Assembly: GCA_020135845.1 (NCBI GenBank)
Contig: JACHTQ010000009.1
Span: 1-61,997, forward strand
DNA: 61,997 nucleotides
Source: Campylobacter sp. W0018
Lineage (GTDB): Bacteria; Campylobacterota; Campylobacteria; Campylobacterales; Campylobacteraceae
Reading direction: 5' to 3'
The position numbers and the translations under genes were made by a program. Each line of letters opens with the position of its first letter. The stretch's first letter is position 1. This document shows positions 36,419-45,734 of this stretch, piece after piece. The notes beneath the pieces are model-generated. The model did not search any database. It was given only the letters and a program-made list of their open reading frames with translations, and was not told the DNA's origin.

Positions 36419-37768
36419 TTAATTTTCAATTTTGTAAATTTCACTTGGGATTATTGGATTAAAAGATCTAACTAAAATCAATATATCTTTATTTTGATTC
36501 AAAGAATTAGAATATATTGCATTATTATTTTCATCTTGAATTTTAACAAAGCCATTATTATCGATCATTAAAATTTGAATATTTTTAGGTAAAAAATTCC
36601 AAATTCTCAAATCACTTCTCGTTGTCGCCGCAGTAAAAATATCCGTCGCAAAAGTCAAAATTCCACTTTGATCATTTTTTGCTACAGCCATGTTTAAACC
36701 TGTTTTAAAAAGGCTTGACATTAAAGATTTCATAATTTTAGCATTCAATTCTTCTTTAAATTCGCTAGCAATCACCTTATCAAAATCGAAAATTCTCACA
36801 GTTTGGTTTAAATTTTTACCATCAAAAACATTTAAATAAGCAAAGGATTCTTCTCTCTTTTTTAAAGTAGGCAAAGCCACACTTGCTGTTACGATATGCT
36901 GATCAAAAATAAAAGGCAAAGTAAGTGAAAATTCATCCAATGCAGGGCTTAAACCATTTTCATAAATGATGAAAATATGTTTTTTTAATTTTTGCGGATT
37001 TAAAGCCTTGGAGTATTGATCAAAAAGCTCAAATTCTCTTTGTATTTCTTTATCATTATTGTATGCTGCATAAACCTCTTTAAGCAAATCAGAAGCTTTT
37101 TGATAATCATGATCCATGAAAAAAAATACTGAAGAAATATAAGTTACATAAGCATTTGTATAGTTTTTTTGCGCATGAAATTCTTTAAAAAGATTATTGT
37201 ATTGATTTGCAATGATTTTGAGATTTTGATCTATATTTTGTTTGAAATTCTCTTCTTCTTCCGCTTTTTTTCGCATCTGCTGAATTTGAATAGCAAAATA
37301 TTCTTTAGCCATATCTTGCCTTGCTAAAGCGCGATTAAATTCCACTCTAGCATTTGAAAAATCTTTCAAACTCATGAAATTTAAACCCTTATAAACATTA
37401 ACCATGGTTCGTTCATACCAAGCACCTTGATAATCATTAACACCATCGTTTATCAATGTAGAACTAATAAAATTTACACTCTTGTGAGCAATATTTTGTA
37501 AATCAACATCATATTTATAAGAATTTTCTACTTGATCAAAAATAGCATTGCTTAAATTAAAATCCTTACAATCTCTAGCAATATACGCTGTATTTAAGCC
37601 TTTAAAAATAGTGTCATCATCTTGATTGATCGCTTGTAGTTGTTTTTCAAAAAAATCCTGATCGCATTTTTTAGAAAATAATTCTTTTTGATAAAATAAA
37701 TTTTGATCTTGATAAGTTGAGCAAGCACTCAAAATAAATATAATAAAAAATAATATTATTCGATACAT
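36419..37768 (-). CDS. COG3014-like lipoprotein with TPR-type helices
   Basis: 449 residues. Signal with lipobox FILSACSTY (Cys ~16). Residues ~50-260 are helical with TPR-like spacing (NVYKGLNFMSLKDFSNARVEFNR is characteristic), followed by a beta-rich C-terminal part. In many Proteobacteria a gene of this type precedes an LpoB-like and a CsgG-like gene, exactly the order here. First gene of that trio, read away from dcuA. Function not established. Confidence 0.7.
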   Translation of the reverse strand: MYRIILFFIIFILSACSTYQDQNLFYQKELFSKKCDQDFFEKQLQAINQDDDTIFKGLNTAYIARDCKDFNLSNAIFDQVENSYKYDVDLQNIAHKSVNFISSTLINDGVNDYQGAWYERTMVNVYKGLNFMSLKDFSNARVEFNRALARQDMAKEYFAIQIQQMRKKAEEEENFKQNIDQNLKIIANQYNNLFKEFHAQKNYTNAYVTYISSVFFFMDHDYQKASDLLKEVYAAYNNDKEIQREFELFDQYSKALNPQKLKKHIFIIYENGLSPALDEFSLTLPFIFDQHIVTASVALPTLKKREESFAYLNVFDGKNLNQTVRIFDFDKVIASEFKEELNAKIMKSLMSSLFKTGLNMAVAKNDQSGILTFATDIFTAATTRSDLRIWNFLPKNIQILMIDNNGFVKIQDENNNAIYSNSLNQNKDILILVRSFNPIIPSEIYKIEN

Positions 37769-37814
37769 TTAAAATAATCCAAAAAATAAAAATTATTCTA
37801 AACTATATCAAAAA

Positions 37815-37847
37815 ATCAATAATAGCCTCTAAGGCTATTATTGATTA
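37815..37847 (-). terminator. Strong terminator after dcuA
   Basis: AATCAATAATAGCC-ttaga-GGCTATTATTGATT then TTTT on the minus strand, a perfect 14-bp stem overlapping the dcuA stop codon. Confidence 0.88.
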
Positions 37848-39182
37848 CTTTAAAAAGCCAGCCGCAACAAAGCCTAAAGCTACCGAAATAGCAATAGCTA
37901 ACACACCTGGTATAAAGAAAGAGTGATTAAAGATAAATTTACCTATTCTTGTTGTTCCTGTATCATCCATTTGCACAGCACCCAATAAAGTAGGATAAGT
38001 TGGCAAAACAAAAAGTGCAGAAACTGCAGCAAAACAAGCCACTAACATATAAGAATCATTCGGATTTGCAGCAGTGATACCCAAAGAAGTAATTACCACT
38101 GGAACAATAGCTTTAGCTGTAGCTGCTTGAGAATATAAAAGCATACTAGCAAAGAAAAATGCCACTGCAAGTGTTGCTGGAATTTGTTTTACCCAATTAC
38201 TTGCTAAATCTGTGATTTCTTGTGTATGACCCGAAACAAAAGTATTTCCAAGCCAAGCAACACCAAAAACACAAACACAAGCTGTCATACCACTTTTAAA
38301 AACACTTGTATCCAAAATTTTTGCTGGATCTACTTTGCAAAACCAAGTGATCAAAGTAGCTGCTGTTAATAAAAAGCTCATAATAGCTGAATCTCTTGGA
38401 ATAACAACAGGATCTATCCATCTAATATTACTAGAAATTGCTGTTGCGTATAAAACCACGCATAAGACTGTGATTAGAAAAATTCCAACTGAAAGTTTAG
38501 CACCTGGTTTATCTTGTGCTTGTAAAACCTCATTAGCATCTTTAACAAGTCCTACTTTTAAACGCTCTTGGTAAATTTTACTTTTACTAAGATCTAAAGG
38601 AGTAATGATACTAACTATAAACGCTGTTAAAATACAAGCGATAAAGGTTGTACTGATCCAAATTCCCAATAGTGTTGGATAATTCCATCCAAATTGTTCT
38701 AAAACTCCACTCATATAAACAACAGCAGCACTAACAGGAGATGCGGTAATACCTATTTGAGAAGCAACCACCATTAAAGAAAGCGGGACTGAAGGTTTGA
38801 TATTTTGAGATTTTGCAACATCAACAACTACAGGCATTAAAGAAAACACAGCATTACCTGTTCCTGCTAAAAGAGTTAAGAGCCATCCGCAAATTGGAGC
38901 TAAATAATTGATGAATTTTGGATGCTTTCTTAAAAATCTCTCGGTTAATCTTACCATATAATCAAGACCACCAGCTTGTTGCATCGCAGAAATTGCTGCA
39001 ATAGCTGCAGCAATAATTAAAATAACATCCCAAGGAATACTACCTGGCTTCATGCCTAAAGCAAGTCCTAAAATAACAACCCCTATGCCTCCTGCATAGC
39101 CTATAGCTATACCTCCTAGACGAATTCCTATAAAAATAGAACCCAAAAAGACAACTATTTGTAAAATCAACTCCACACTCAT
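37845..39182 (-). CDS. dcuA: Anaerobic C4-dicarboxylate transporter DcuA
   Basis: Exchanges aspartate, fumarate and malate for succinate. 445 residues, ~11-12 membrane helices, with GIGVVILGLALGMKPG near the N-terminus and GNAVFSLMPVVVDVA in the middle, as in Dcu proteins. It lies 11 bases after aspA. Together they take up aspartate, deaminate it to fumarate for respiration, and export succinate, a main carbon route for this amino-acid-using organism. Confidence 0.93.
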   Translation of the reverse strand: MSVELILQIVVFLGSIFIGIRLGGIAIGYAGGIGVVILGLALGMKPGSIPWDVILIIAAAIAAISAMQQAGGLDYMVRLTERFLRKHPKFINYLAPICGWLLTLLAGTGNAVFSLMPVVVDVAKSQNIKPSVPLSLMVVASQIGITASPVSAAVVYMSGVLEQFGWNYPTLLGIWISTTFIACILTAFIVSIITPLDLSKSKIYQERLKVGLVKDANEVLQAQDKPGAKLSVGIFLITVLCVVLYATAISSNIRWIDPVVIPRDSAIMSFLLTAATLITWFCKVDPAKILDTSVFKSGMTACVCVFGVAWLGNTFVSGHTQEITDLASNWVKQIPATLAVAFFFASMLLYSQAATAKAIVPVVITSLGITAANPNDSYMLVACFAAVSALFVLPTYPTLLGAVQMDDTGTTRIGKFIFNHSFFIPGVLAIAISVALGFVAAGFLK

Positions 39183-39193
39183 AATAAAACCTT

Positions 39194-40594
39194 TTATTTT
39201 TCAATACGCGGATTTAGCATATTTTCAGGAGTTAAATATTCATCTAGTTTTTCTTTGGTTAACAAGCCCCTTTCTAAAACTATATCAGCAACGTTTTTTC
39301 CAGTTTGTAAAGCTTCTTTTGCAACTGATGCTGAATTTTCATATCCTATATAAGGATTTAAAGCAGTAACTAAACAAACAGAATTTAACATAGTTTCTTT
39401 ACATTTTTCTGGATTAGCTGTTAAATGCTTGATTGCTTTGTTAGCTAAAGTTAGCATTGCATTTTCTAAAAGAACTAAAGAATTAAATAAAGCATAAGCA
39501 ATTCCTGGCTCAAACGCATTAAGTTCAAATTCTCCTCTTTCTGAGCAAAGCATTATGGTTACATCATTGCCTATAACTTCATAACAAGCTTCTCCAACTA
39601 CTTCAGGAATTACAGGATTTACCTTACCTGGCATGATAGAACTACCTGGTTGCATTTGAGGTAAATTAACTTCACCCAAACCACATCTTGGGCCTGAATT
39701 CATTAATCTTATATCATTAGCAATTTTAGAAAGTCTAACCGCAGCAGTTTTTAAAGCTCCGCTTACATGGACAAAATCAGCTGTATCTTGAGTCGCCGCT
39801 ATAAAATCCTCTGCCGGTCTAAAAGTAGAACCTGTTATATCACTTAAATATTTTTCAACCAAATCTTTATAATCAGGATGACAGCAAATTCCTGTGCCGA
39901 TCGCTGTTGCTCCTAAATTTAAATAAGTCATTGATTCTCTTGCTTTGGTAATTTTTTCTATATCGCTTTTTAAATAGCTTGCAAAAGCATTAAAAGTATT
40001 TCCTAAAGTTGTTGGAACAGCATCTTCAAGCTCTGTTCTACCAATTTTTAAGATATCTTTCCATTCTTTTGCTTTAATTTCTAATTCATTTTTTAATACT
40101 TCCATAGCCTTAAGCAAATCGCCCATTTTAGCATGAACTGCAACTTTTATAGAGCTTGGATAAGCATCATTGGTTGATTGGCCAAAATTTGTATTGTCAT
40201 TTGGATGAAGATATTGATATTCACCTTTTTTATGTCCCATCATTTCAAGAGCAACATTAGTAATCACTTCATTAGCATTCATATTTGTACTTGTTCCAGC
40301 ACCACCTTGAACCATATCCACTACAAATTGATCTAAAAACTCACCATTTATAATTCTGTCACAAGCTTTAACTATATAATCAGCCCTATCAGCTGGAACC
40401 ATTCCCAAATCTTTATTAGCTAAAGCTGCTGCTTTTTTAACTTGTGCAAAAGCTTTTACAAAAAACGGATATTCTTTTAGAGCCCTGCCACTCATTTTAA
40501 AATTTTCTAAAGCCCTACAAGTTTGCACTCCGTAATATACATCATCAGGAATTTCTAATTCTCCTATAAAATCATGTTCTTTTCTTGTTCCCAT
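39194..40594 (-). CDS. aspA: Aspartate ammonia-lyase
   Basis: Converts L-aspartate to fumarate and ammonia. 466 residues from the ATG at 40594, which begins MGTRKEHDFIG and follows AAAGGTC; an in-frame ATG 14 codons earlier is rejected. The fumarase/aspartase signature GSSIMPGKVNP, GGAGTSTNMNANEV and NFGQSTNDAYPSS are all present. Operon aspA-dcuA. Divergent from ung over ~205 bases. Confidence 0.96.
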   Translation of the reverse strand: MGTRKEHDFIGELEIPDDVYYGVQTCRALENFKMSGRALKEYPFFVKAFAQVKKAAALANKDLGMVPADRADYIVKACDRIINGEFLDQFVVDMVQGGAGTSTNMNANEVITNVALEMMGHKKGEYQYLHPNDNTNFGQSTNDAYPSSIKVAVHAKMGDLLKAMEVLKNELEIKAKEWKDILKIGRTELEDAVPTTLGNTFNAFASYLKSDIEKITKARESMTYLNLGATAIGTGICCHPDYKDLVEKYLSDITGSTFRPAEDFIAATQDTADFVHVSGALKTAAVRLSKIANDIRLMNSGPRCGLGEVNLPQMQPGSSIMPGKVNPVIPEVVGEACYEVIGNDVTIMLCSERGEFELNAFEPGIAYALFNSLVLLENAMLTLANKAIKHLTANPEKCKETMLNSVCLVTALNPYIGYENSASVAKEALQTGKNVADIVLERGLLTKEKLDEYLTPENMLNPRIEK

Positions 40595-40654
40595 TATAGA
40601 CCTTTCATAAATAATTTGTATTTTTAATGCAAACACTAAAAATCTTCGTAGATA

Positions 40655-40660
40655 AGTATA
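40655..40660 (-). promoter_or_regulatory. Candidate -10 of the aspA-dcuA operon
   Basis: Minus-strand TATACT, 61 bases before the aspA ATG. Just upstream is a run of related TTAATATT/AATATTAA repeats (40672-40702) that could hold a regulator site. Confidence 0.4.
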
Positions 40661-40758
40661 TTCCTATTTTAGTTAATATTTAGTTAATATTATTAATATT
40701 TATTCAAGTAAAACTAAATAAAAAGATTAAAATATATCTATAGAAAATAAATTTTTGT

Positions 40759-40764
40759 TATAAT
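40759..40764 (+). promoter_or_regulatory. -10 element of ung
   Basis: TTGTTATAATTTC with TATAAT 35 bases upstream of the ung ATG. Confidence 0.5.
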
Positions 40765-40799
40765 TTCACTATAAATATAAAACTTTGGATTATTATAGT

Positions 40800-41495
40800 A
40801 TGGAAGAAATAATTATTGATTTAAACAATATTAAAATAAATGAAGATTGGAAAAATTTTTTAAAGGAAGAATTTTTAAAACCTTATTTTTTAGAAATTAA
40901 AAAAAAATATATTCATGCCTTAGAAAATAAAAAAACAATTTATCCACCAGCAAATTTAACTTTTAATGCCTTTAATCTTACCCCTTTAAAGGATTTAAAA
41001 GTAATCATTTTAGGGCAAGATCCTTACCATCAAGAAGGTCAAGCAATGGGACTTAGTTTTTCAGTTCCCAAAGGAATTAGAATTCCACCAAGCCTAGCTA
41101 ATATTTATAAAGAGCTTTATAATGATTTAAAAATTCAACCTGCAAAAGATGGAGATTTGAGTTTTTGGGCAAAACAAGGGGTTTTGCTTTTAAATTCTAT
41201 TCTTAGTGTTGAAGCTGGAAAACCTGCAAGCCATAGTACTTGGGGTTGGCAAGAATTTAGCGATGCTATTATATCTAAACTTAGCAAAGAAAAAACGGGA
41301 CTTATTTTTATACTTTGGGGAAATTTTGCAAAGTCTAAAAAAAATCTTATTGATATAAAAAAACATTTTATATTAGAAGCGGCTCATCCTAGTCCATTAG
41401 CTAGAACAGGCTTTTTAGGTTGCAAACATTTTTCAAAAGTTAATGAAATTTTAAAAAGTTTAGGAAAAGATATTATAAACTGGGATTTAAAATAA
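40800..41495 (+). CDS. ung: Uracil-DNA glycosylase
   Basis: Removes uracil from DNA. 231 residues from the ATG at 40800 (MEEIIIDLNN); a TTG five codons earlier is possible but less likely. Signature VIILGQDPYHQEGQAMGLSFS holds the catalytic Asp; HPSPLARTGF is the DNA-intercalation loop with the catalytic His. Ends at a hairpin terminator. This gene is followed in this genome by lctP. Confidence 0.97.
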   Translation: MEEIIIDLNNIKINEDWKNFLKEEFLKPYFLEIKKKYIHALENKKTIYPPANLTFNAFNLTPLKDLKVIILGQDPYHQEGQAMGLSFSVPKGIRIPPSLANIYKELYNDLKIQPAKDGDLSFWAKQGVLLLNSILSVEAGKPASHSTWGWQEFSDAIISKLSKEKTGLIFILWGNFAKSKKNLIDIKKHFILEAAHPSPLARTGFLGCKHFSKVNEILKSLGKDIINWDLK

Positions 41496-41500
41496 TTTTT

Positions 41501-41530
41501 CTAAAAAGCTGACTTTAATCAGCTTTTTAG
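41501..41530. terminator. Terminator after ung
   Basis: CTAAAAAGCTGA-ctttaa-TCAGCTTTTTAG, a perfect 12-bp stem ending in T residues. It is also terminator-like on the minus strand. Confidence 0.75.
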
Positions 41531-41560
41531 ATTGCAATATTTTTAAAAGATTTATTAACT

Positions 41561-41587
41561 ATATCGGTTTATTTTTAAATTAATTTA
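41561..41587 (-). promoter_or_regulatory. Sigma-28-like promoter reading towards the ung terminator
   Basis: Minus-strand TAAA-N15-ACCGATAT (core CGATAT at 41566-41561). A transcript starting ~41553 would run ~55 bases into the ung hairpin. It could drive a small RNA, or be chance in AT-rich DNA. Confidence 0.3.
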
Positions 41588-41873
41588 GTTTTTGATAAAA
41601 AATAAAAAATTAATTTAAATTATTTAATAAAAAGCAATACTGATTAATACGATAAAATATACAAAGATTAAAAAAAATATTTTTAAATATAAAAAATCAT
41701 TTTATTATGTTTATATTTTATTAAAAGTAAAAAAATCTATATGTTACAAAAATACACAAAATTTTTAATAACTCATAAACTTTAACCCCTATTTAATTTC
41801 TTGCAAATCTATTTTTAAAAAATTTGATACAATGGATACAGTGCATATAAAAAATTTAAGGAGAAAATATTAA
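41588..41873 (+). other. AT-rich region upstream of lctP, no gene seen
   Basis: No open frame of note. Plus-strand -10-like hexamers are TAAAAT (near 41654) and, best placed, TTTGATACAAT at ~41825-41835. AAGGAG lies 11 bases before the lctP ATG, a rather long spacing. Confidence 0.5.
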
Positions 41874-43541
41874 ATGTGGCAACAAATTTATGACCCGATG
41901 AATAATATTTGGCTAAGTGCTTTAATAGCATTTTTACCAATTCTTTGTTTTTTAGTTTGTCTGGTTTTTTTCAAACTTAAAGGTTTTCAAGCTGGATTTT
42001 TAACCGTTATTGCAGCATCTTTGGTGGCTTTATTTGCATATAAAATGCCTTGGAATTTGGTTGGAGCAAGCTTTATTCAAGGCTTTATCAATGGTATGTG
42101 GCCTATCGCTTGGATCATCATTGCAGCGATTTTTCTTTACAAACTTTCGATCAAATCAGGTTCTTTTGAAATTATCAAAAAAAGCGTTATGAGTATCACT
42201 CCAGATCACAGAATGCAAGTAATCTTAATCGGATTTTGTTTTGGATCATTTTTGGAAGGTGCAATAGGATTTGGCGGACCAATTGCTATTACTGCAGCTC
42301 TTTTGGTTGGACTTGGTTTTAAACCATTGCAAGCAGCTGGACTTTGTCTTATAGCCAATACTGCGCCTGTAGCATTTGGGGCTGTTGGAATTCCCGTTAT
42401 TGCAATGTGCGATTTGGTTAAAATTGAAAGTCAATCTGTTTCAGCTATGATAGGTAGAATGCTCATACCTCTTAGTTTTATTGTGCCTTTTTTTGTTGTA
42501 TTTTTAATGAATGGTTTAAAAGGTGTTAAAGAAACTTTTCCTGCAGTTTTTGTTGCAGCAGCAAGCTTTACCCTTACTCAATATCTTAGTTCCAACTATT
42601 TAGGTGCAGAACTTCCAAGCATTATTTCCGCTGTTGCTTCTTTAGCTATTACAACTTTATTTTTAAAATTTTGGAAAATAAAAAATATTTACCGCGTTGA
42701 TAGAGAAACTAATTTTCAAACCAATGATAATCTTAACCTTTCTTCGGTATTGAAAGCTTGGGCTCCATTTATCTTACTTATAGTTTGTATAATTTTTTGG
42801 ACTCAACCTTGGTTTAAAAATCTTTTTGGAAAAGATGGAATTTTTGCCTTTACTAGCATCACTATTGCATTTAACAATATCACTCAAGGAATACTTAGTC
42901 CTTCTATCGTTGATGCAAGCGTTCTTAAGCCAGTTAGTTTAAATTTGGGCATAGATTTTATCAATGGAAAAACCGTAGCTCAGGCAGGAACTGCTATTTT
43001 GTTTGCAGCATTTTTAACTATTTTTATTTTAAAAATCAAAGCAAGTGATGCTGCTGAATGTTTTGGGGCAACTTTAAAAGAAATGGCTATTCCTTGCCTT
43101 ACTATAGGTCTTGTAGTGGCTTTTGCTTTTATTTCTAAAAATAGCGGTATGAGTGCGACCTTGGGTCTTGCATTTGCACACACAGGCGATATATTCTCCT
43201 TCTTCTCACCTGCTATAGGCTGGATAGGAGTATTCTTAACAGGATCTGATACAAGTGCTAATTTACTTTTTGGGACTTTACAGCAAGCAACCGCTCAAAA
43301 ACTTGGAGTTAATGAAGTTTTATTTTTAGCAGCAAACTCTGTAGGTGGAGTTGTTGGAAAAATGATAAGCCCTCAAAGTATAGCCGTAGCTTGTGCAGCC
43401 GTTGGATTAGTAGGAAGAGAATCTGAACTTTTCAAATTTACTCTTAAATATTCTATAGCTTTTATTATTTTAGTGGGAATTTGGACTTGTTTTATCGCTT
43501 TCTTCTTGCAAGGTATCATTCCTAGTGTTGTTTTAAAATAG
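41874..43541 (+). CDS. lctP: L-lactate permease
   Basis: Imports lactate. 555 residues, ~13 membrane helices. Family stretch SFLEGAIGFGGPIAITAALLVG is followed by NTAPVAFGAVGIP, and later GSDTSANLLFGTLQQ. The LutABC lactate-oxidising genes follow after 22 bases, so transport and oxidation are co-expressed. In C. jejuni this cluster supports growth on L-lactate. Confidence 0.95.
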   Translation: MWQQIYDPMNNIWLSALIAFLPILCFLVCLVFFKLKGFQAGFLTVIAASLVALFAYKMPWNLVGASFIQGFINGMWPIAWIIIAAIFLYKLSIKSGSFEIIKKSVMSITPDHRMQVILIGFCFGSFLEGAIGFGGPIAITAALLVGLGFKPLQAAGLCLIANTAPVAFGAVGIPVIAMCDLVKIESQSVSAMIGRMLIPLSFIVPFFVVFLMNGLKGVKETFPAVFVAAASFTLTQYLSSNYLGAELPSIISAVASLAITTLFLKFWKIKNIYRVDRETNFQTNDNLNLSSVLKAWAPFILLIVCIIFWTQPWFKNLFGKDGIFAFTSITIAFNNITQGILSPSIVDASVLKPVSLNLGIDFINGKTVAQAGTAILFAAFLTIFILKIKASDAAECFGATLKEMAIPCLTIGLVVAFAFISKNSGMSATLGLAFAHTGDIFSFFSPAIGWIGVFLTGSDTSANLLFGTLQQATAQKLGVNEVLFLAANSVGGVVGKMISPQSIAVACAAVGLVGRESELFKFTLKYSIAFIILVGIWTCFIAFFLQGIIPSVVLK

Positions 43542-43563
43542 TAATTATTGAAAGGTAAATTTA

Positions 43564-44301
43564 ATGAAAAAAGTATATTTTTATGCAACTTGCTTAGGTA
43601 CAGCAGCTATGCAAGATACAATTTTAAATGCTTTAAAACTTTTACGTTTAGAAGGAGTTGAGGTTATATTCAAAAAGAAACAAACTTGTTGCTCTCAACC
43701 TTCTTTTAATTCGGGTTATTTTAAAGAGAGTAAAGAGATTGCAATGTATAATGTAAATCTCTTTGATGAACCTTATCCTATAGTTGTGCCAAGTGGATCT
43801 TGTGCTGGTATGATGGCTCATGATTATCTAGAACTATTTAAAAATGATCCCCAATTTGAAAAAGTAAAAAATTTCAGCGAAAGGGTGATAGAACTTTCTC
43901 AATATCTTGATAAAGTTCTAAATGTAAATTATGAAGACAAGGGTGAGCCTGTAAAAATAACTTGGCATTCAAATTGTCATGCTTTAAGAGTTCAAAAAAG
44001 TATAGATGCAAATAAAAACTTAATCAAAAGACTTAAAAATGTTGAGCTTGTGCCTTTAACTTATGAAGAAGAATGCTGTGGATTTGGTGGGACTTTTTGC
44101 ATAAAAGAACCTGAAATTTCAAACGCTATGGCACAAAGCAAAATTAAAGATATCCAAAATACAGGAGTAAAATATTTAGTCAGTGCTGATGGAGGCTGTT
44201 TGCTTAATTTAGGAGGCACCATAAAAAAAATGGGGCTTGATATCAAACCTATCCATTTGTATGACTTTTTAATCAAACGCTTACAAGGAGAAAGACTATG
44301 A
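43564..44301 (+). CDS. lutA: LutA: lactate-oxidation Cys-rich (CCG-domain) subunit
   Basis: 245 residues with the two Cys-rich CCG-type motifs of LutA/GlpC-like proteins: one around CGSCAG-equivalent VPSGSCAGMM with KKKQTCCSQPSFNSG before it, and a second EECCGFGGTFCIKEP followed by DGGCLLNLGG. These bind Fe-S clusters that take electrons from lactate. Overlaps lutB by 4 bases. Confidence 0.92.
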   Translation: MKKVYFYATCLGTAAMQDTILNALKLLRLEGVEVIFKKKQTCCSQPSFNSGYFKESKEIAMYNVNLFDEPYPIVVPSGSCAGMMAHDYLELFKNDPQFEKVKNFSERVIELSQYLDKVLNVNYEDKGEPVKITWHSNCHALRVQKSIDANKNLIKRLKNVELVPLTYEEECCGFGGTFCIKEPEISNAMAQSKIKDIQNTGVKYLVSADGGCLLNLGGTIKKMGLDIKPIHLYDFLIKRLQGERL

Positions 44302-45734
44302 ATGCTAAAATGCCTCATGAGCAAATCGTTCATATAAAGCTAAACGATAAACAAATGCAAGAAAACCTTGTTAATGCTATGCATACTTTGCAAACCAATC
44401 GTTTTAAAGTGATTGATGCTAAATTTAATAATTGGCAAGGCTTAAGATCTAAAGCCAAACAAGCTAAAAATAATGCTTTAATGAGTTTAAAAGATCGTTT
44501 ATTAGAATTTGAAAAAAACGCCACAGCTAATGGAATGATCGTGCATTGGGCAGATACAAAAGAGGATGCTTGTGAGATTATTTATCAACTCATGATAGAA
44601 AAAAATATCTCTAAAGTTCTAAAAGGTAAATCAATGGCCAGTGAAGAGATAGGCTTAAATCACTATTTAGAAAGCAAAGGAATGAAAGCCATTGAAACCG
44701 ATTTGGGTGAACTTATTTTGCAATTAAACGATGAAGTGCCTGTCCATATCGTAGTTCCAGCCATCCATAGAAATCGTTATGAAATAGGAAAAATCTTTAA
44801 AGAAAAATTAAACTCTGAATTAGAAAGTGAACCAGAAAAACTTAATGCTATAGCGAGAAAACATTTAAGGGATGAATTTGAAGGTTTAAAATTGGGTTTA
44901 AGTGGAGTTAATTTTGCCATGTCTAGAGAAGGAGCTTTTTGGCTTATAGAAAATGAAGGTAATGGCAGAATGTGTACCACAGCTCCTGATATCCATATAG
45001 CACTTTGTGGTATAGAAAAAGTCATGGAAACTTTTGAAGATGCGGCCACAATGGTATCTTTGCTTACTCCTTCTGCCACAGGACAATTTATACCAACTTA
45101 CAATAATATCATTACAGGGCCAAGAAAAAATGGAGAATTAGACGGTCCTAAAGAAGTGCATGTGGTATTATTTAACAACAACCGCACCAATATGCTTGCT
45201 AATGAAGATTATTATGAAGCTTTAAGATGTATAAGATGTGGCGCTTGTATGAATTTTTGTCCTGTTTATGACCAAATAGGCGGACACACTTATCAAACAA
45301 CCTATCCAGGACCTATAGGAGAAGTTATTAGTCCAAATATTTTTGGTATAGATCATACAGGAGATATTTTAACTTTTTGCTCACTTTGCGGACGTTGTTC
45401 AGAGGTTTGTCCTGTTAAAATTCCTTTAGCTGATCTTATTAGAAAATTAAGACGCGATAAAGTAGGACAAGGAGATAATCCGCCTATAGGTGCGAATTTA
45501 GTTCATCACAATGCCGCAGAAGCCTTTGCTTTTGCAAAATTTAAAAGCTTAGCTACTAGTGGAAATTTGTGGAGATTTTCTTTCTCAAAGGCTCATTATT
45601 TTAATTCTTTACTGCATAAATTTAAAGATTCTTTGCCAGTAATTAAAAATTGGAGTACTTTTAAAGAATTACCAGAAATTAAAAAAGATTTATACAAAGA
45701 AGTAGAAAAACTTCAAGGAGTTATTTATGAATAA
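44298..45734 (+). CDS. lutB: LutB: lactate-oxidation iron-sulfur subunit
   Basis: 478 residues. The N-terminal LUD domain (~60-300) is followed by a ferredoxin-type domain with two 4Fe-4S motifs, CIRCGACMNFCPVYDQ (~312-325) and CSLCGRCSEVCPVKIP (~363-378). Largest subunit of the non-flavin lactate dehydrogenase complex that feeds electrons to menaquinone. Overlaps lutC by 8 bases. Confidence 0.94.
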   Translation: MNAKMPHEQIVHIKLNDKQMQENLVNAMHTLQTNRFKVIDAKFNNWQGLRSKAKQAKNNALMSLKDRLLEFEKNATANGMIVHWADTKEDACEIIYQLMIEKNISKVLKGKSMASEEIGLNHYLESKGMKAIETDLGELILQLNDEVPVHIVVPAIHRNRYEIGKIFKEKLNSELESEPEKLNAIARKHLRDEFEGLKLGLSGVNFAMSREGAFWLIENEGNGRMCTTAPDIHIALCGIEKVMETFEDAATMVSLLTPSATGQFIPTYNNIITGPRKNGELDGPKEVHVVLFNNNRTNMLANEDYYEALRCIRCGACMNFCPVYDQIGGHTYQTTYPGPIGEVISPNIFGIDHTGDILTFCSLCGRCSEVCPVKIPLADLIRKLRRDKVGQGDNPPIGANLVHHNAAEAFAFAKFKSLATSGNLWRFSFSKAHYFNSLLHKFKDSLPVIKNWSTFKELPEIKKDLYKEVEKLQGVIYE

